Assembly: GCF_020443705.1 (NCBI RefSeq)
Contig: NZ_JAIZZK010000014.1
Coordinates: 1-64,000, forward strand
Source: Clostridium algoriphilum
Lineage (GTDB): Bacteria; Bacillota; Clostridia; Clostridiales; Clostridiaceae
Reading direction: 5' to 3'
Length of the DNA: 64,000 bases
The notes below the pieces were generated by a model. It searched no databases, was not told where the DNA came from, and worked only from the letters and a program-made list of their open reading frames with translations. Below, piece after piece: positions 1 through 7,540 of the stretch (its first letter is position 1; each line of letters begins with the position of its first letter). The translations under genes and the position numbers were made by a program.

Positions 1-81
1 TACTTTTTCCCCAAACATATAAACTTTTAAATCTAATTTTCTAAGACTTTCTACGTATTGTTCTCCAGTCATTAATCCCAT
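1..81 (-). CDS. 4-hydroxybutyryl-CoA dehydratase-like protein (5' end only)
   Basis: Only the first 27 codons lie in the window; the gene runs off the left edge. The N-terminus, LMTGEQYVESLRKL then VYMFGEKV, closely resembles the start of AbfD (4-hydroxybutyryl-CoA dehydratase/vinylacetyl-CoA isomerase), and less closely that of 4-hydroxyphenylacetate 3-hydroxylases, which share the fold. AbfD is an FAD and [4Fe-4S] enzyme that makes crotonyl-CoA during 4-aminobutyrate or succinate fermentation. I chose the ATG ending at 81 because an AAGGGA ribosome site sits nine bases before it; in-frame ATGs at 90 and 99 have no usable site. A sigma-54 promoter lies about 70 bases upstream. The family call is fairly safe; the exact substrate rests on few residues. 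Confidence 0.6.
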   Translation of the reverse strand, partial: MGLMTGEQYVESLRKLDLKVYMFGEKV

Positions 82-149
82 TAAAACCATTCCCTTCATA
101 TATATATTTTAATTATTTTTAATTTATATTACTTTACGCTTATATATGT

Positions 150-165
150 AGCAATACCTATGCCA
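150..165 (-). promoter_or_regulatory. sigma-54 (RpoN) promoter of the AbfD-like gene
   Basis: Read on the minus strand this is TGGCAT-AGGTA-TTGCT. It carries the invariant GG of the -24 element and GC of the -12 element at the correct spacing. It lies about 70 bases before the AbfD-like start. A box with the same layout lies at 7056-7071. The activator gene at 450-2249 is adjacent. Confidence 0.8.
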
Positions 166-330
166 AAGTTATTAATAAGTGATGTTTTTTCTAAAACAAT
201 ATAGTATTAATGTACGTTAATACATATCTCCCAGTATTTCCATGAATTATTGTTATTCTTTTAACAAAATTATTTTTACAGAATATTATTGTGATCGTTT
301 TCATTTATAAATTTTAGGAATAAATAATAT

Positions 331-350
331 CTGTTGCCAAAATGCAACAG
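331..350. promoter_or_regulatory. perfect dyad, probable activator (UAS) site
   Basis: CTGTTGC-N6-GCAACAG is a perfect inverted repeat about 170 bases upstream of the -24/-12 promoter. That is the usual place for an enhancer site bound by the Fis-type HTH of a sigma-54 activator. A related half-conserved copy lies at 422-439. Confidence 0.55.
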
Positions 351-421
351 ATATTGAGATACAAATTCCATTAATCAATTAACTTTGACACAATATATGT
401 GTTGTGCAAAATAATTATGTT

Positions 422-439
422 TATTGCACTTCTGCAACA
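422..439. promoter_or_regulatory. second dyad resembling the UAS at 331
   Basis: TATTGC-N6-GCAACA keeps the spacing and the right arm of the perfect dyad at 331-350, with one changed base in the left arm. It lies just past the activator stop codon. The two sites are about 90 bases apart, typical of paired enhancer sites, but binding is inferred. Confidence 0.4.
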
Positions 440-449
440 CGTTTCATTT

Positions 450-2249
450 TTACAACATATCTTTTCCTGAATATTTTTTACGCTTTCTAACAAAAGTAGA
501 AGCATCAATACCAAGTATTTTCGCTGCATCACGAACATTACCAGCATTATCAAAGGCCTGGCTAATAAGTTTAGCTTCCACTTTACCGACTGCATCCTTT
601 AAATTACTTATGTCTTCACATCCACCATTTTTATCTATGTTGGTTAGAGAATTTTGGATTGGAAGATCACTTTGGAATATTTCATCGCTACTACTCATTA
701 CTATAACTCTTTCTACAATATTTTTAAGTTCACGCACATTACCCGGCCAACTATAATTATAGAGTGTATTTAACGCTTCAATAGTGAAACTTTTCTCAAA
801 GTTATATTTATGGTTTAATTGCGATAAAAAATATTGTATTAACGGTACAATGTCTCCTCTTCTTTCTCGTAGCGGTGGTACAGTAAGTGGTACAACATTT
901 AAACGATAATATAAATCTGCTCTAAAAAGTTTCTCTTTGGTCATACCTTCCAAGTCTCTATTAGTAGCTGCTAGTACTCTTACATTAATTTTTATTGGTT
1001 TTACTGCTCCTACTCTTTCCACTTCTCCCTCTTGAAGTACATTAAGTAACTTAACTTGTATATCTAAAGGAAGTTCTCCAATCTCATCAAGAAATACTGT
1101 ACCTCCATCTGCTACTTCAAAAAGCCCCATCTTTCCTTCTTTGTTAGCTCCTGTAAAAGCACCTTTAACATATCCAAAAAGCTCAGATTCTATAAGATTT
1201 TGAGGAATTGCACCGCAATTAATTTTTATAAAATTTTTGTCCTTTCTCATACTATTCTTATATATGAATTTTGCAAATTCTTCCTTACCAACTCCAGTTT
1301 CTCCTAATATTAAAACAGTAGTATCTACATTAGCTACCCTTTTAGCAACATCCAATAAATCTAACATTGATTTATCCTGAGCAATCATATCAGATAAATT
1401 TAAATATTGAATTCTCATAGCTTCTATCTCTGAATAATATTTTTCTGTAAGCTTCATGTTTTTAGCAAGTTGATCTTGTAGCTCATATAGTTCTGTTATA
1501 TCTCGTACATTTGTAACCACCATGCTTATATTACCCTTATCATCAAATACAGGGTTACTAGAAACTAACACCTTTTTACCCGTACTAAATTCCTGCTCAA
1601 TGGTATTAGATTTTCTATTTTTTAAAACCATAAGGGTAGCTGACTTAGATATGTAGCCCTCTTTTTCTAAATCATACATATTCCTATTAATCATACTTTT
1701 TCTTTGTAATCCAGTTATGGTTTCATAAGATTTATTAATTTTTAAAGTGTTAGCTTTCCCATCTGTTATGTAAATACCATCAAATGATGATTCAATAACT
1801 GCATCTAATTCTGTGCAATTAAGGTTGTTCTCATTACATTCATTATTGCAATTAATTTTTTTCTTTAACTCATTAATTTTTTGTGATCCGTTTGCAAAAC
1901 CCTGTTTCAACATATTATTAACGCTAAATATACCTACAAATTTACCTTCTGCATTTTTAACTCCCATATAACTTTCCTTAGCATCAATATAATCTTGTAT
2001 TTTAGAATCATCATTGATAATATTTTTTTTATCTAATGATAAATTTTTTATATATATATTTGGACTAGTACCTTTAATAAAATTTTTAATTATATCATTT
2101 TTAGTTATAAGCCCAACCAAAATTTCTTTTTCATCTAGTACAGGTATAACTTCAACTTCATCATTACTAAATAACTGTGACGCTTCATAAAAAGTATTGT
2201 TTTCTTTAAGTGTGAAATTACCTTTCATCATGACATCCCTTACTTTCAT
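450..2249 (-). CDS. CBS-PAS-AAA+ sigma-54-dependent activator with Fis-type HTH
   Basis: A 599-residue enhancer-binding activator. In order: a CBS domain pair (about 1-118) that may sense an adenosine or CoA-type ligand; a PAS domain (about 150-255); a short coiled linker; the AAA+ domain with Walker A GETGVGKE (about 316-323), the sigma-54 contact loop GAFTGA (about 363-368) and Walker [11 protein letters not shown]; and a C-terminal Fis-like HTH in the last 45 residues. The GAFTGA loop is intact, so it should open sigma-54 promoters. The start at 2249 follows GAGAGGTG; a longer reading to 2288 lacks a ribosome site. It sits between two gene sets that both have -24/-12 promoters, which makes them its likely targets. 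The ligand is unknown. Confidence 0.93.
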   Translation of the reverse strand: MKVRDVMMKGNFTLKENNTFYEASQLFSNDEVEVIPVLDEKEILVGLITKNDIIKNFIKGTSPNIYIKNLSLDKKNIINDDSKIQDYIDAKESYMGVKNAEGKFVGIFSVNNMLKQGFANGSQKINELKKKINCNNECNENNLNCTELDAVIESSFDGIYITDGKANTLKINKSYETITGLQRKSMINRNMYDLEKEGYISKSATLMVLKNRKSNTIEQEFSTGKKVLVSSNPVFDDKGNISMVVTNVRDITELYELQDQLAKNMKLTEKYYSEIEAMRIQYLNLSDMIAQDKSMLDLLDVAKRVANVDTTVLILGETGVGKEEFAKFIYKNSMRKDKNFIKINCGAIPQNLIESELFGYVKGAFTGANKEGKMGLFEVADGGTVFLDEIGELPLDIQVKLLNVLQEGEVERVGAVKPIKINVRVLAATNRDLEGMTKEKLFRADLYYRLNVVPLTVPPLRERRGDIVPLIQYFLSQLNHKYNFEKSFTIEALNTLYNYSWPGNVRELKNIVERVIVMSSSDEIFQSDLPIQNSLTNIDKNGGCEDISNLKDAVGKVEAKLISQAFDNAGNVRDAAKILGIDASTFVRKRKKYSGKDML

Positions 2250-2314
2250 AAAAACACCTCTCACCCTATAACTAATTAAGCTTTGCATTATTTCTAGATT
2301 GCATAGCTTCCTTT

Positions 2315-2320
2315 ATTATA
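2315..2320 (-). promoter_or_regulatory. extended -10 promoter for the sigma-54 activator
   Basis: On the minus strand the sequence is TGATATAAT, an extended -10 element (TGnTATAAT) about 65 bases before the activator start. No good -35 box is visible. It would let a housekeeping sigma factor express the activator independently of the MaoC operon. Confidence 0.4.
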
Positions 2321-2413
2321 TCAGATAAGGTCTAATTTAATGTACCTATTCATCTACTTTTTAGGAAAACATATATATATATTAATTTTTTTTTAAAATA
2401 TAAGTATTTTTTC

Positions 2414-2824
2414 TTATTTTAATACTAAAACTTCTGCTTTTCCCCTTAAAACTATTTCTTCTTGTTCATTTAGACAAAAGGTATCGAGTATTAGAACCTT
2501 CTTTTTTTCATTTATTTCAGTTATAATAACCTTTGCTTTAATTAATTCATTTATTCTTACTGGTTTTATAAACTCTAAACTTTGCTTCAAATAAATATTA
2601 CCTCCGCCAGGTAATTTCATTCCAAGCAAAGCGGAAATTAATCCTCCAACTAACTGTCCATGTACAATTCTACCCTTAAAGAAAGACTTTTTAGCTTTTT
2701 CCTCATCCATATGCATATAGTTATAATCTCCTGTAATTCTTGCATAGGATTCTACATCATCTTCTGTGAATTTTTTTATATACTCCTCGCTTTGGCCTAT
2801 ATAAAAGCTTTTAATATCTGGCAT
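2414..2824 (-). CDS. MaoC-like (R)-specific enoyl-CoA hydratase
   Basis: A 136-residue single hot-dog-fold protein of the MaoC/PhaJ family, which hydrates trans-2-enoyl-CoA to (R)-3-hydroxyacyl-CoA. The catalytic Asp/His region GDYNYMHMDEEKA is present, as is the family stretch GRIVHGQLVGGL followed by LPGGGNIYLKQSL. The ATG at 2824 follows GGGGGAGG; the GTG fifteen bases upstream overlaps that site and is unlikely to be used. It is the last gene of the operon with the LuxC, LuxE, ligase and carrier-protein genes, 46 bases after luxC. It could supply or consume the 3-hydroxyacyl group handled by the other enzymes. Confidence 0.85.
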   Translation of the reverse strand: MPDIKSFYIGQSEEYIKKFTEDDVESYARITGDYNYMHMDEEKAKKSFFKGRIVHGQLVGGLISALLGMKLPGGGNIYLKQSLEFIKPVRINELIKAKVIITEINEKKKVLILDTFCLNEQEEIVLRGKAEVLVLK

Positions 2825-2870
2825 TTTGTCCTCCCCCACTGCATTACAAATTTAGAACATATAACAATAA

Positions 2871-4175
2871 TTATATCATCCCTTTTATATTAATTGAGCA
2901 CCATCTTACTAATTCACTCATTATTAAACAACCATCCCATGGAGAATCATAAAAATTCATATATCCGATCTTTACAACTCTGTCTACTCCAACTAGAGTA
3001 ACTCTGTCTGCAAATTCTAATACCTTCTTGCTATTTTTAGACGCAATACCGATGGTTTGTATGTTTTTAGTAATTAATGGACACACATCTAAAATATCCT
3101 CAACCTCTTTTATAAATATAGTTCGTCCTGTAATGGCTTCCTGAAGCTTTAATTCTTCATCAATTAATATTGTATATTGGAGCCCCTTACTTATACAAAG
3201 TGATTTATTCATACTTAATAAGTATTCTCCTCTTTTGTTAATTATTTTAGCAGCTACAGCTTGTTCTAAGTCCATATTAATATATCTCTTAGAGATCTTT
3301 TCGAATTTCCCACTTAACATTTGGGCTGTTTCCTGGATTGTTACGTTACTTTTTTCTAAGAATAACACCTGAGGAGAAGAACATCCCTTTTGATTAAATG
3401 CAATTATGTCTGTAACAAGATTTTCTAGATATTCTTTAAAATTTTCACTTTCAATTGCTGTTTTATCAAAAACTGCAAAAGAATACTTAGGCCCAAAAAT
3501 TATATCCTTACATGTAGTTTTTTTTGGCAATAGAGAAATAGAATCTACTGCTATTTTACTACCCCAAACTATTCTTACATCAGCTTTTAAAGACATTTGG
3601 GAGTTAAGATTTTTATCATCACTATCAAAATAAATAAGGGCTATGTTTTTTAATATAGTTTTAGAGGAGTAAATATTTCCTTTGTACTCAATAAATATAT
3701 TATCCAAAAGTCTTAATAATTTATATGTTTTACTAACAGTTTCCTTGGACACACGTAGAATATTGCCGTTTTTGCATAATATACTTTGTAATACTGAGTA
3801 AATACCTAATGTAGGCACATTTCCCGCCATCCAATGGCATACTAGCCCCTTTGGTTGAGCTTTAATATATTTTTCATCCTCTACTTCTACAAAATCATCT
3901 AAATATTTTATATTACCTAAGTTTAATTTTAACTGTTTCTCCATGTTTATTTTTTTCAAGTAAAAACATAAGAATGGAACACCTTCCATTCTTAATATTT
4001 CTTTGTCTTTTGCAATTTTTTTACTATATTCATTTATTAAAAGTATTATAGCTTGAACAGGAATATTATGAATTTCTAATATGTTATTGTTTATGCTGGT
4101 TGCAATTTCATTAAAATCTTCAAACTTTATACCGTTTTCATTAAACTCACCATTTAATTCAAAACAATTTATCAT
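2871..4175 (-). CDS. LuxC-like acyl-CoA/acyl-protein reductase
   Basis: A 434-residue protein of the LuxC (fatty acid reductase) family within the aldehyde dehydrogenase superfamily. It reduces an activated acyl group to an aldehyde with NADPH. Visible signatures are HWMAGNVP (about 114-121) and the nucleophile stretch NQKGCSSPQ with Cys about 265. The start at 4175 is fixed by a four-base ATGA overlap with the upstream luxE-like stop codon, so translation is coupled; GGTAGG precedes it. LuxC normally works in a complex with LuxE, and both are here. No luxA, luxB or luxD lies in the window, so the aldehyde is not for light production. Acyl chain length is unknown. Confidence 0.88.
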   Translation of the reverse strand: MINCFELNGEFNENGIKFEDFNEIATSINNNILEIHNIPVQAIILLINEYSKKIAKDKEILRMEGVPFLCFYLKKINMEKQLKLNLGNIKYLDDFVEVEDEKYIKAQPKGLVCHWMAGNVPTLGIYSVLQSILCKNGNILRVSKETVSKTYKLLRLLDNIFIEYKGNIYSSKTILKNIALIYFDSDDKNLNSQMSLKADVRIVWGSKIAVDSISLLPKKTTCKDIIFGPKYSFAVFDKTAIESENFKEYLENLVTDIIAFNQKGCSSPQVLFLEKSNVTIQETAQMLSGKFEKISKRYINMDLEQAVAAKIINKRGEYLLSMNKSLCISKGLQYTILIDEELKLQEAITGRTIFIKEVEDILDVCPLITKNIQTIGIASKNSKKVLEFADRVTLVGVDRVVKIGYMNFYDSPWDGCLIMSELVRWCSINIKGMI

Positions 4176-5293
4176 CTTCCTACCTCCCTCTCTGCAAAGG
4201 TATCCCCGCAACCTCTAACTTCGGCCTTGTCAACTCTTGACTTAAATCTAAAGTATTTGCCTCTCCTACCACAAGGGCAATCATCTATACCAATAAACTT
4301 CCCAATATCCTCAGTTAGAATAGCCTGGGATGGGTAGCTTGAACCTAGAATACTCATTACCTCTATAAGCCCTTTCTCACCAAACTTCACCTCTTCTAGA
4401 GTTTGTATGTCCCTTATAATAATCTCTGCAAAATTTGGTACATGTTTATGCCCATATTCACAATCAATAAAAACTACTCCTAACTGCTCTACCATTCCAT
4501 AGAAATCTATTATATTAGTAGCACTAGTGTTGAATACCTCTGCAGCAGTTTTTCCGAACACTTCCTTCTCTACCTTTTCAGAGGTTAATTTTTTCCACCC
4601 TCCACTATGTAGCAGCTTTAAATTTGGCATATTTAATTGTATTTCTTCCTTCTTTAATACTTTTAAAAATTTGGACCATAGTATATAAGTAAATCCATAA
4701 ACGATTATTTTCTCATCTTTATACTTTCTTTCAAACTCGCGAAGTCTATCTATGTTTACTTTAAGTTCATCTTTTTCCTTATCCATAACATAAAAAAGCT
4801 TGCTTGCAAAAGTACTTACCCCTCTAATAGCAGCACCACGTGCAGTTATGCTATCTCCTCTTTTATTGCTATCTTCGCTATCTATAATAAGCATTGGTCT
4901 TCTCTTTGATCCTAAAAAGCTAGATAATGTACTTATTAACCCTTGTGTTTGTCTTATTGCAGTCTGTTTATCTAAATATATTTTACTGGGAATTCCTGTA
5001 GTTGTTGCACTAGATTGTAGTACTCTTACCACTTGCTCAATCTTACATACTCTAAGATCAAATGATTTAAACATATTGACAGGTATATACGGAACTTGTT
5101 CTAATGTTTTAATACTGTTGATATCTACACCTAATTTATTATACATAGATTTTATGTTTACATTTTCCCTATTCAAATCTAGCTGAGATAATATAGTTTT
5201 CAAAACTAGTTTTTCCTTCTCTTCTTGCTTTATATTAAACTGTTTGCCCATCACTAACTCATCTATAAGCTCTGTATGCTCCAATTTATTCAC
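4172..5293 (-). CDS. LuxE-like acyl-protein synthetase
   Basis: A 373-residue acyl-protein synthetase of the LuxE family, related to the adenylate-forming superfamily. It activates a fatty acid as acyl-AMP, holds it on a cysteine and passes it to LuxC. Recognisable stretches are LLHSGGWKK (about 223) and the C-terminal cysteine-rich DDCPCGRRGKYFRFKSR. The last residues overlap the luxC-like start by four bases, and the AMP-ligase gene ends ten bases upstream. The protein has family length and no visible lesion. Because a separate AMP ligase and a carrier protein are in the same operon, this LuxE may take its acyl group from the carrier protein; that is inference. Confidence 0.87.
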   Translation of the reverse strand: MNKLEHTELIDELVMGKQFNIKQEEKEKLVLKTILSQLDLNRENVNIKSMYNKLGVDINSIKTLEQVPYIPVNMFKSFDLRVCKIEQVVRVLQSSATTTGIPSKIYLDKQTAIRQTQGLISTLSSFLGSKRRPMLIIDSEDSNKRGDSITARGAAIRGVSTFASKLFYVMDKEKDELKVNIDRLREFERKYKDEKIIVYGFTYILWSKFLKVLKKEEIQLNMPNLKLLHSGGWKKLTSEKVEKEVFGKTAAEVFNTSATNIIDFYGMVEQLGVVFIDCEYGHKHVPNFAEIIIRDIQTLEEVKFGEKGLIEVMSILGSSYPSQAILTEDIGKFIGIDDCPCGRRGKYFRFKSRVDKAEVRGCGDTFAEREVGR

Positions 5294-5303
5294 CCTCTTA
5301 TTT

Positions 5304-6778
5304 TTACTTGAGTTTTTTAAGTAACACTTTACCTGAAGAATTTTTTGGAAGAGTGTTTAAAAATTCTATATATCTTGGAGTTTTGTATGTTGGCATTCTT
5401 TGTTTGCAAAATGATAATATATATTTAAAATCTATATAAGGTTTGTTTTCTATTAATACTACAAAAGCCTTTACAGCCTCTCCTAAAATATCATCTAAAA
5501 CACCTATAACGGCGCATTCTACTACCTCGGGGATTTGTAATATTACATCTTCTATTTCCTTAGGACTTATTCTTATTCCCCCACTTTTAATGATATTTTT
5601 TTCTCTCGCTACTATATATACATACCCCTCATCATCTACCTTAGCTATATCCCCTGTATATAAATATCCTTGCCTTAATACTTTATCCGTTCCTTCCTTA
5701 TCATTAAAATATCCCTTCATTATATTACCACCACGAGCTACAACCTCACCTGTATCTCCAGATTTTACTCTTTTTCCTTCGCTATCTAAAACTAGAAGTT
5801 CTGTCCCTTTTATACCGCATCCTATGGAATTCATCTTTTCAATAATTAAGTGAGGAGGTAAATAAGATAATCTCGCTGTAGCCTCAGTCTGGCCATACAT
5901 TATGAATATCTCTACTCCTTTTAGAATATCTATAAGTTGTTTTATAAAAATCTCTGGGAGCTTTCCCCCTGCTTGAGTTATATACCTTAATGTAGGAAGC
6001 TTAGTGCTTTTTATATCTGTCATTCTAAGCAGTATTTGATAAGTGCTAGGAACGCCTGAAAAGCCTGTGCAATTATACTTATTTATATCCTCAACAACTG
6101 TTTGTGGAAACATAAATTTATTGTTAATTACAAGGCTTCCCCCTACTCTAAAATGAGTATGTAAAATTGAAGTACCATAGCAATAATAAAAGGGAAGAAC
6201 ATTTTCCACTCTATCTTGATTTGTAAGCTTCAAGTATTCAATTATAGAATCTGTATTGTAGATGAGATTGTAATGAGTAAGCATCACTCCTTTAGGATTC
6301 CCTGTGGACCCAGAAGTAAAGAGAATTACAGCCACATCTTCTTTTATATCTATATCTTCAATATCATTATAGTCATTTTCTTGATTGCAAATTGGATTAA
6401 TCTCATTTTTATCTGTAATAATCTCAACCTCTTCATAATCTAAAGCGTTTATTTTTTCACTATATTTACTTTGAGTAAAAATCAACTTAATTTGTAGAGA
6501 GTCAATTATATACTTTATCTCATCACTACTTAAAGCTGGATTAATGGGAACACATATAGCTCCACTTTTAATTACTCCAAAATAGTTTTCAATAAAAAAA
6601 TTAGAATTCTCTGAAACTAAAAGTACAGCATCTTTTTTAGATAAGTTTTTATTTTTTAAAAACGAAGCTTTTTTTTTACGTTTTCATAAGTTTCCTTATA
6701 ACTTACTTCATTTTTAAAAATAATAGAGGTCTTATCTAATTTTGATGAAAACTCGAAAATATAATCTGTAAAGGTCAT
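5304..6778 (-). pseudogene. AMP-dependent acyl-CoA/acyl-ACP ligase, frameshifted at an A9 run
   Basis: An adenylate-forming ligase that would be about 491 residues. The reading frame starts at 6778 and is translationally coupled to the carrier protein (ATGA overlap). It runs 42 codons to a stop just after nine consecutive A (minus strand, 6671-6679), then continues in another frame to 5304. One more A would restore it. The long frame keeps the P-loop FTSGSTGNPKGVM, YGQTEATAR, the hinge YTGDIAKVDDEGYVY and the C-terminal lysine in NSSGKVLLKK, all undamaged. So it is a recent mutation, a sequencing error in the homopolymer, or a gene rescued by polymerase slippage on A9. A TTG at 6485 would give only a truncated protein. 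Confidence 0.85.
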
Positions 6779-7017
6779 ATCTCAACACCATATTTCCCAA
6801 CTATTTTCTTAATGTCACCTACAGTATACATTCTAGAAATATCTACTACGTCTAAAGATATCTCAAAAACTTCTTCTAAATTTGTTATAAGTTCTACATG
6901 TCCTAGAGAATCCCAACCCTCGATTTCATCTGGTCCCAAATCATCATTTATATCCTCTACTTTTTTTATATCAAATATGTCACATAATACCTTGTTTAGT
7001 TTTTCTAAATTACTCAC
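6775..7017 (-). CDS. acyl carrier protein
   Basis: An 80-residue acidic carrier protein. The phosphopantetheine attachment motif is GWDSLGHVEL with Ser37. It begins with GTG after AGGAGG at seven bases and is the first gene of the operon, about 40 bases after a sigma-54 promoter. Its stop codon overlaps the ligase start (ATGA). It is not next to fab genes, so it is probably a dedicated carrier that presents an acyl group to the ligase, LuxE and LuxC enzymes rather than the housekeeping AcpP. Confidence 0.92.
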   Translation of the reverse strand: MSNLEKLNKVLCDIFDIKKVEDINDDLGPDEIEGWDSLGHVELITNLEEVFEISLDVVDISRMYTVGDIKKIVGKYGVEI

Positions 7018-7055
7018 AATAACTCCTCCTAAATATTAATATTTATTTTATAACA

Positions 7056-7071
7056 AGCAATATGTATGCCA
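7056..7071 (-). promoter_or_regulatory. sigma-54 (RpoN) promoter of the ACP-ligase-luxE-luxC-maoC operon
   Basis: On the minus strand this reads TGGCAT-ACATA-TTGCT, with GG and GC at the canonical -24/-12 spacing. It matches the promoter at 150-165 at every non-spacer position. It lies about 40 bases upstream of the carrier-protein GTG. I found no copy of the CTGTTGC dyad upstream of it. Confidence 0.8.
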
Positions 7072-7173
7072 GTTTTTATTAAATAACAGTTCATTACTCG
7101 AAACACTAGCGTTACTTATTTTTTTTACTTAATTTAACTATAAAATTACTTAATGTTGATTTCATTGAAATAA

Positions 7174-7491
7174 TTATATCATCTTAACGTCTATTCCCTT
7201 TAAAATAAGCTTTTGTATAAATAATATTTTTTCTATATCTATAACTATTAATTGTTCCTCATTCACCTCTATCTTATCCGACAAAAGTATCTTGAATCCA
7301 TCAAAATAGTAAACTGAATATCCTTTTAGATTGCAATTATCAAATCCCATTCGCACCTCAGGCACATAATACTTTTTAGTAGATCCACCACAACATGCAC
7401 TTGTTTCATTTACAATAGTATAAATTATAACGGAATTTGCATCATTTTTATTTAAGTACTTTAATGCTCTTTCACTAATTATAATTTCCAA
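7174..7491 (-). CDS. HesB/IscA-like CC/Se-motif small protein
   Basis: A 105-residue protein with the motif SACCGG near residue 32. It resembles the small HesB-related family in which some members carry selenocysteine at one of these positions; here both are ordinary cysteines and no in-frame TGA occurs. HesB relatives handle iron-sulfur clusters, but the function of this subfamily is not established. The start is TTG, seven bases after AGGAGG. It lies upstream of the sigma-54 promoter of the lux-like operon, so it is not part of that transcript unless there is read-through. Confidence 0.55.
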   Translation of the reverse strand: MEIIISERALKYLNKNDANSVIIYTIVNETSACCGGSTKKYYVPEVRMGFDNCNLKGYSVYYFDGFKILLSDKIEVNEEQLIVIDIEKILFIQKLILKGIDVKMI

Positions 7492-7540
7492 CTAAGCACC
7501 TCCTATAGAATATTTATAGCAATTTTGATGCCAAAAAAAA

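Noticed and set aside
424-756. Plus-strand open frame of 110 codons opposite the sigma-54 activator
   Set aside because: It lies antisense to a well-conserved gene, has no ribosome site, and its composition is that of a reversed coding strand.
2871-5293. A bioluminescence (lux) operon
   Set aside because: LuxC- and LuxE-like genes are present but luxA, luxB and luxD are not in the window, and an ACP and an AMP ligase take their places.
7100-7117. Imperfect dyad AACACTAGCGTT near the second sigma-54 promoter as an activator site
   Set aside because: It is short, imperfect and unlike the TGTTGC-N6-GCAACA sites at 331 and 422.
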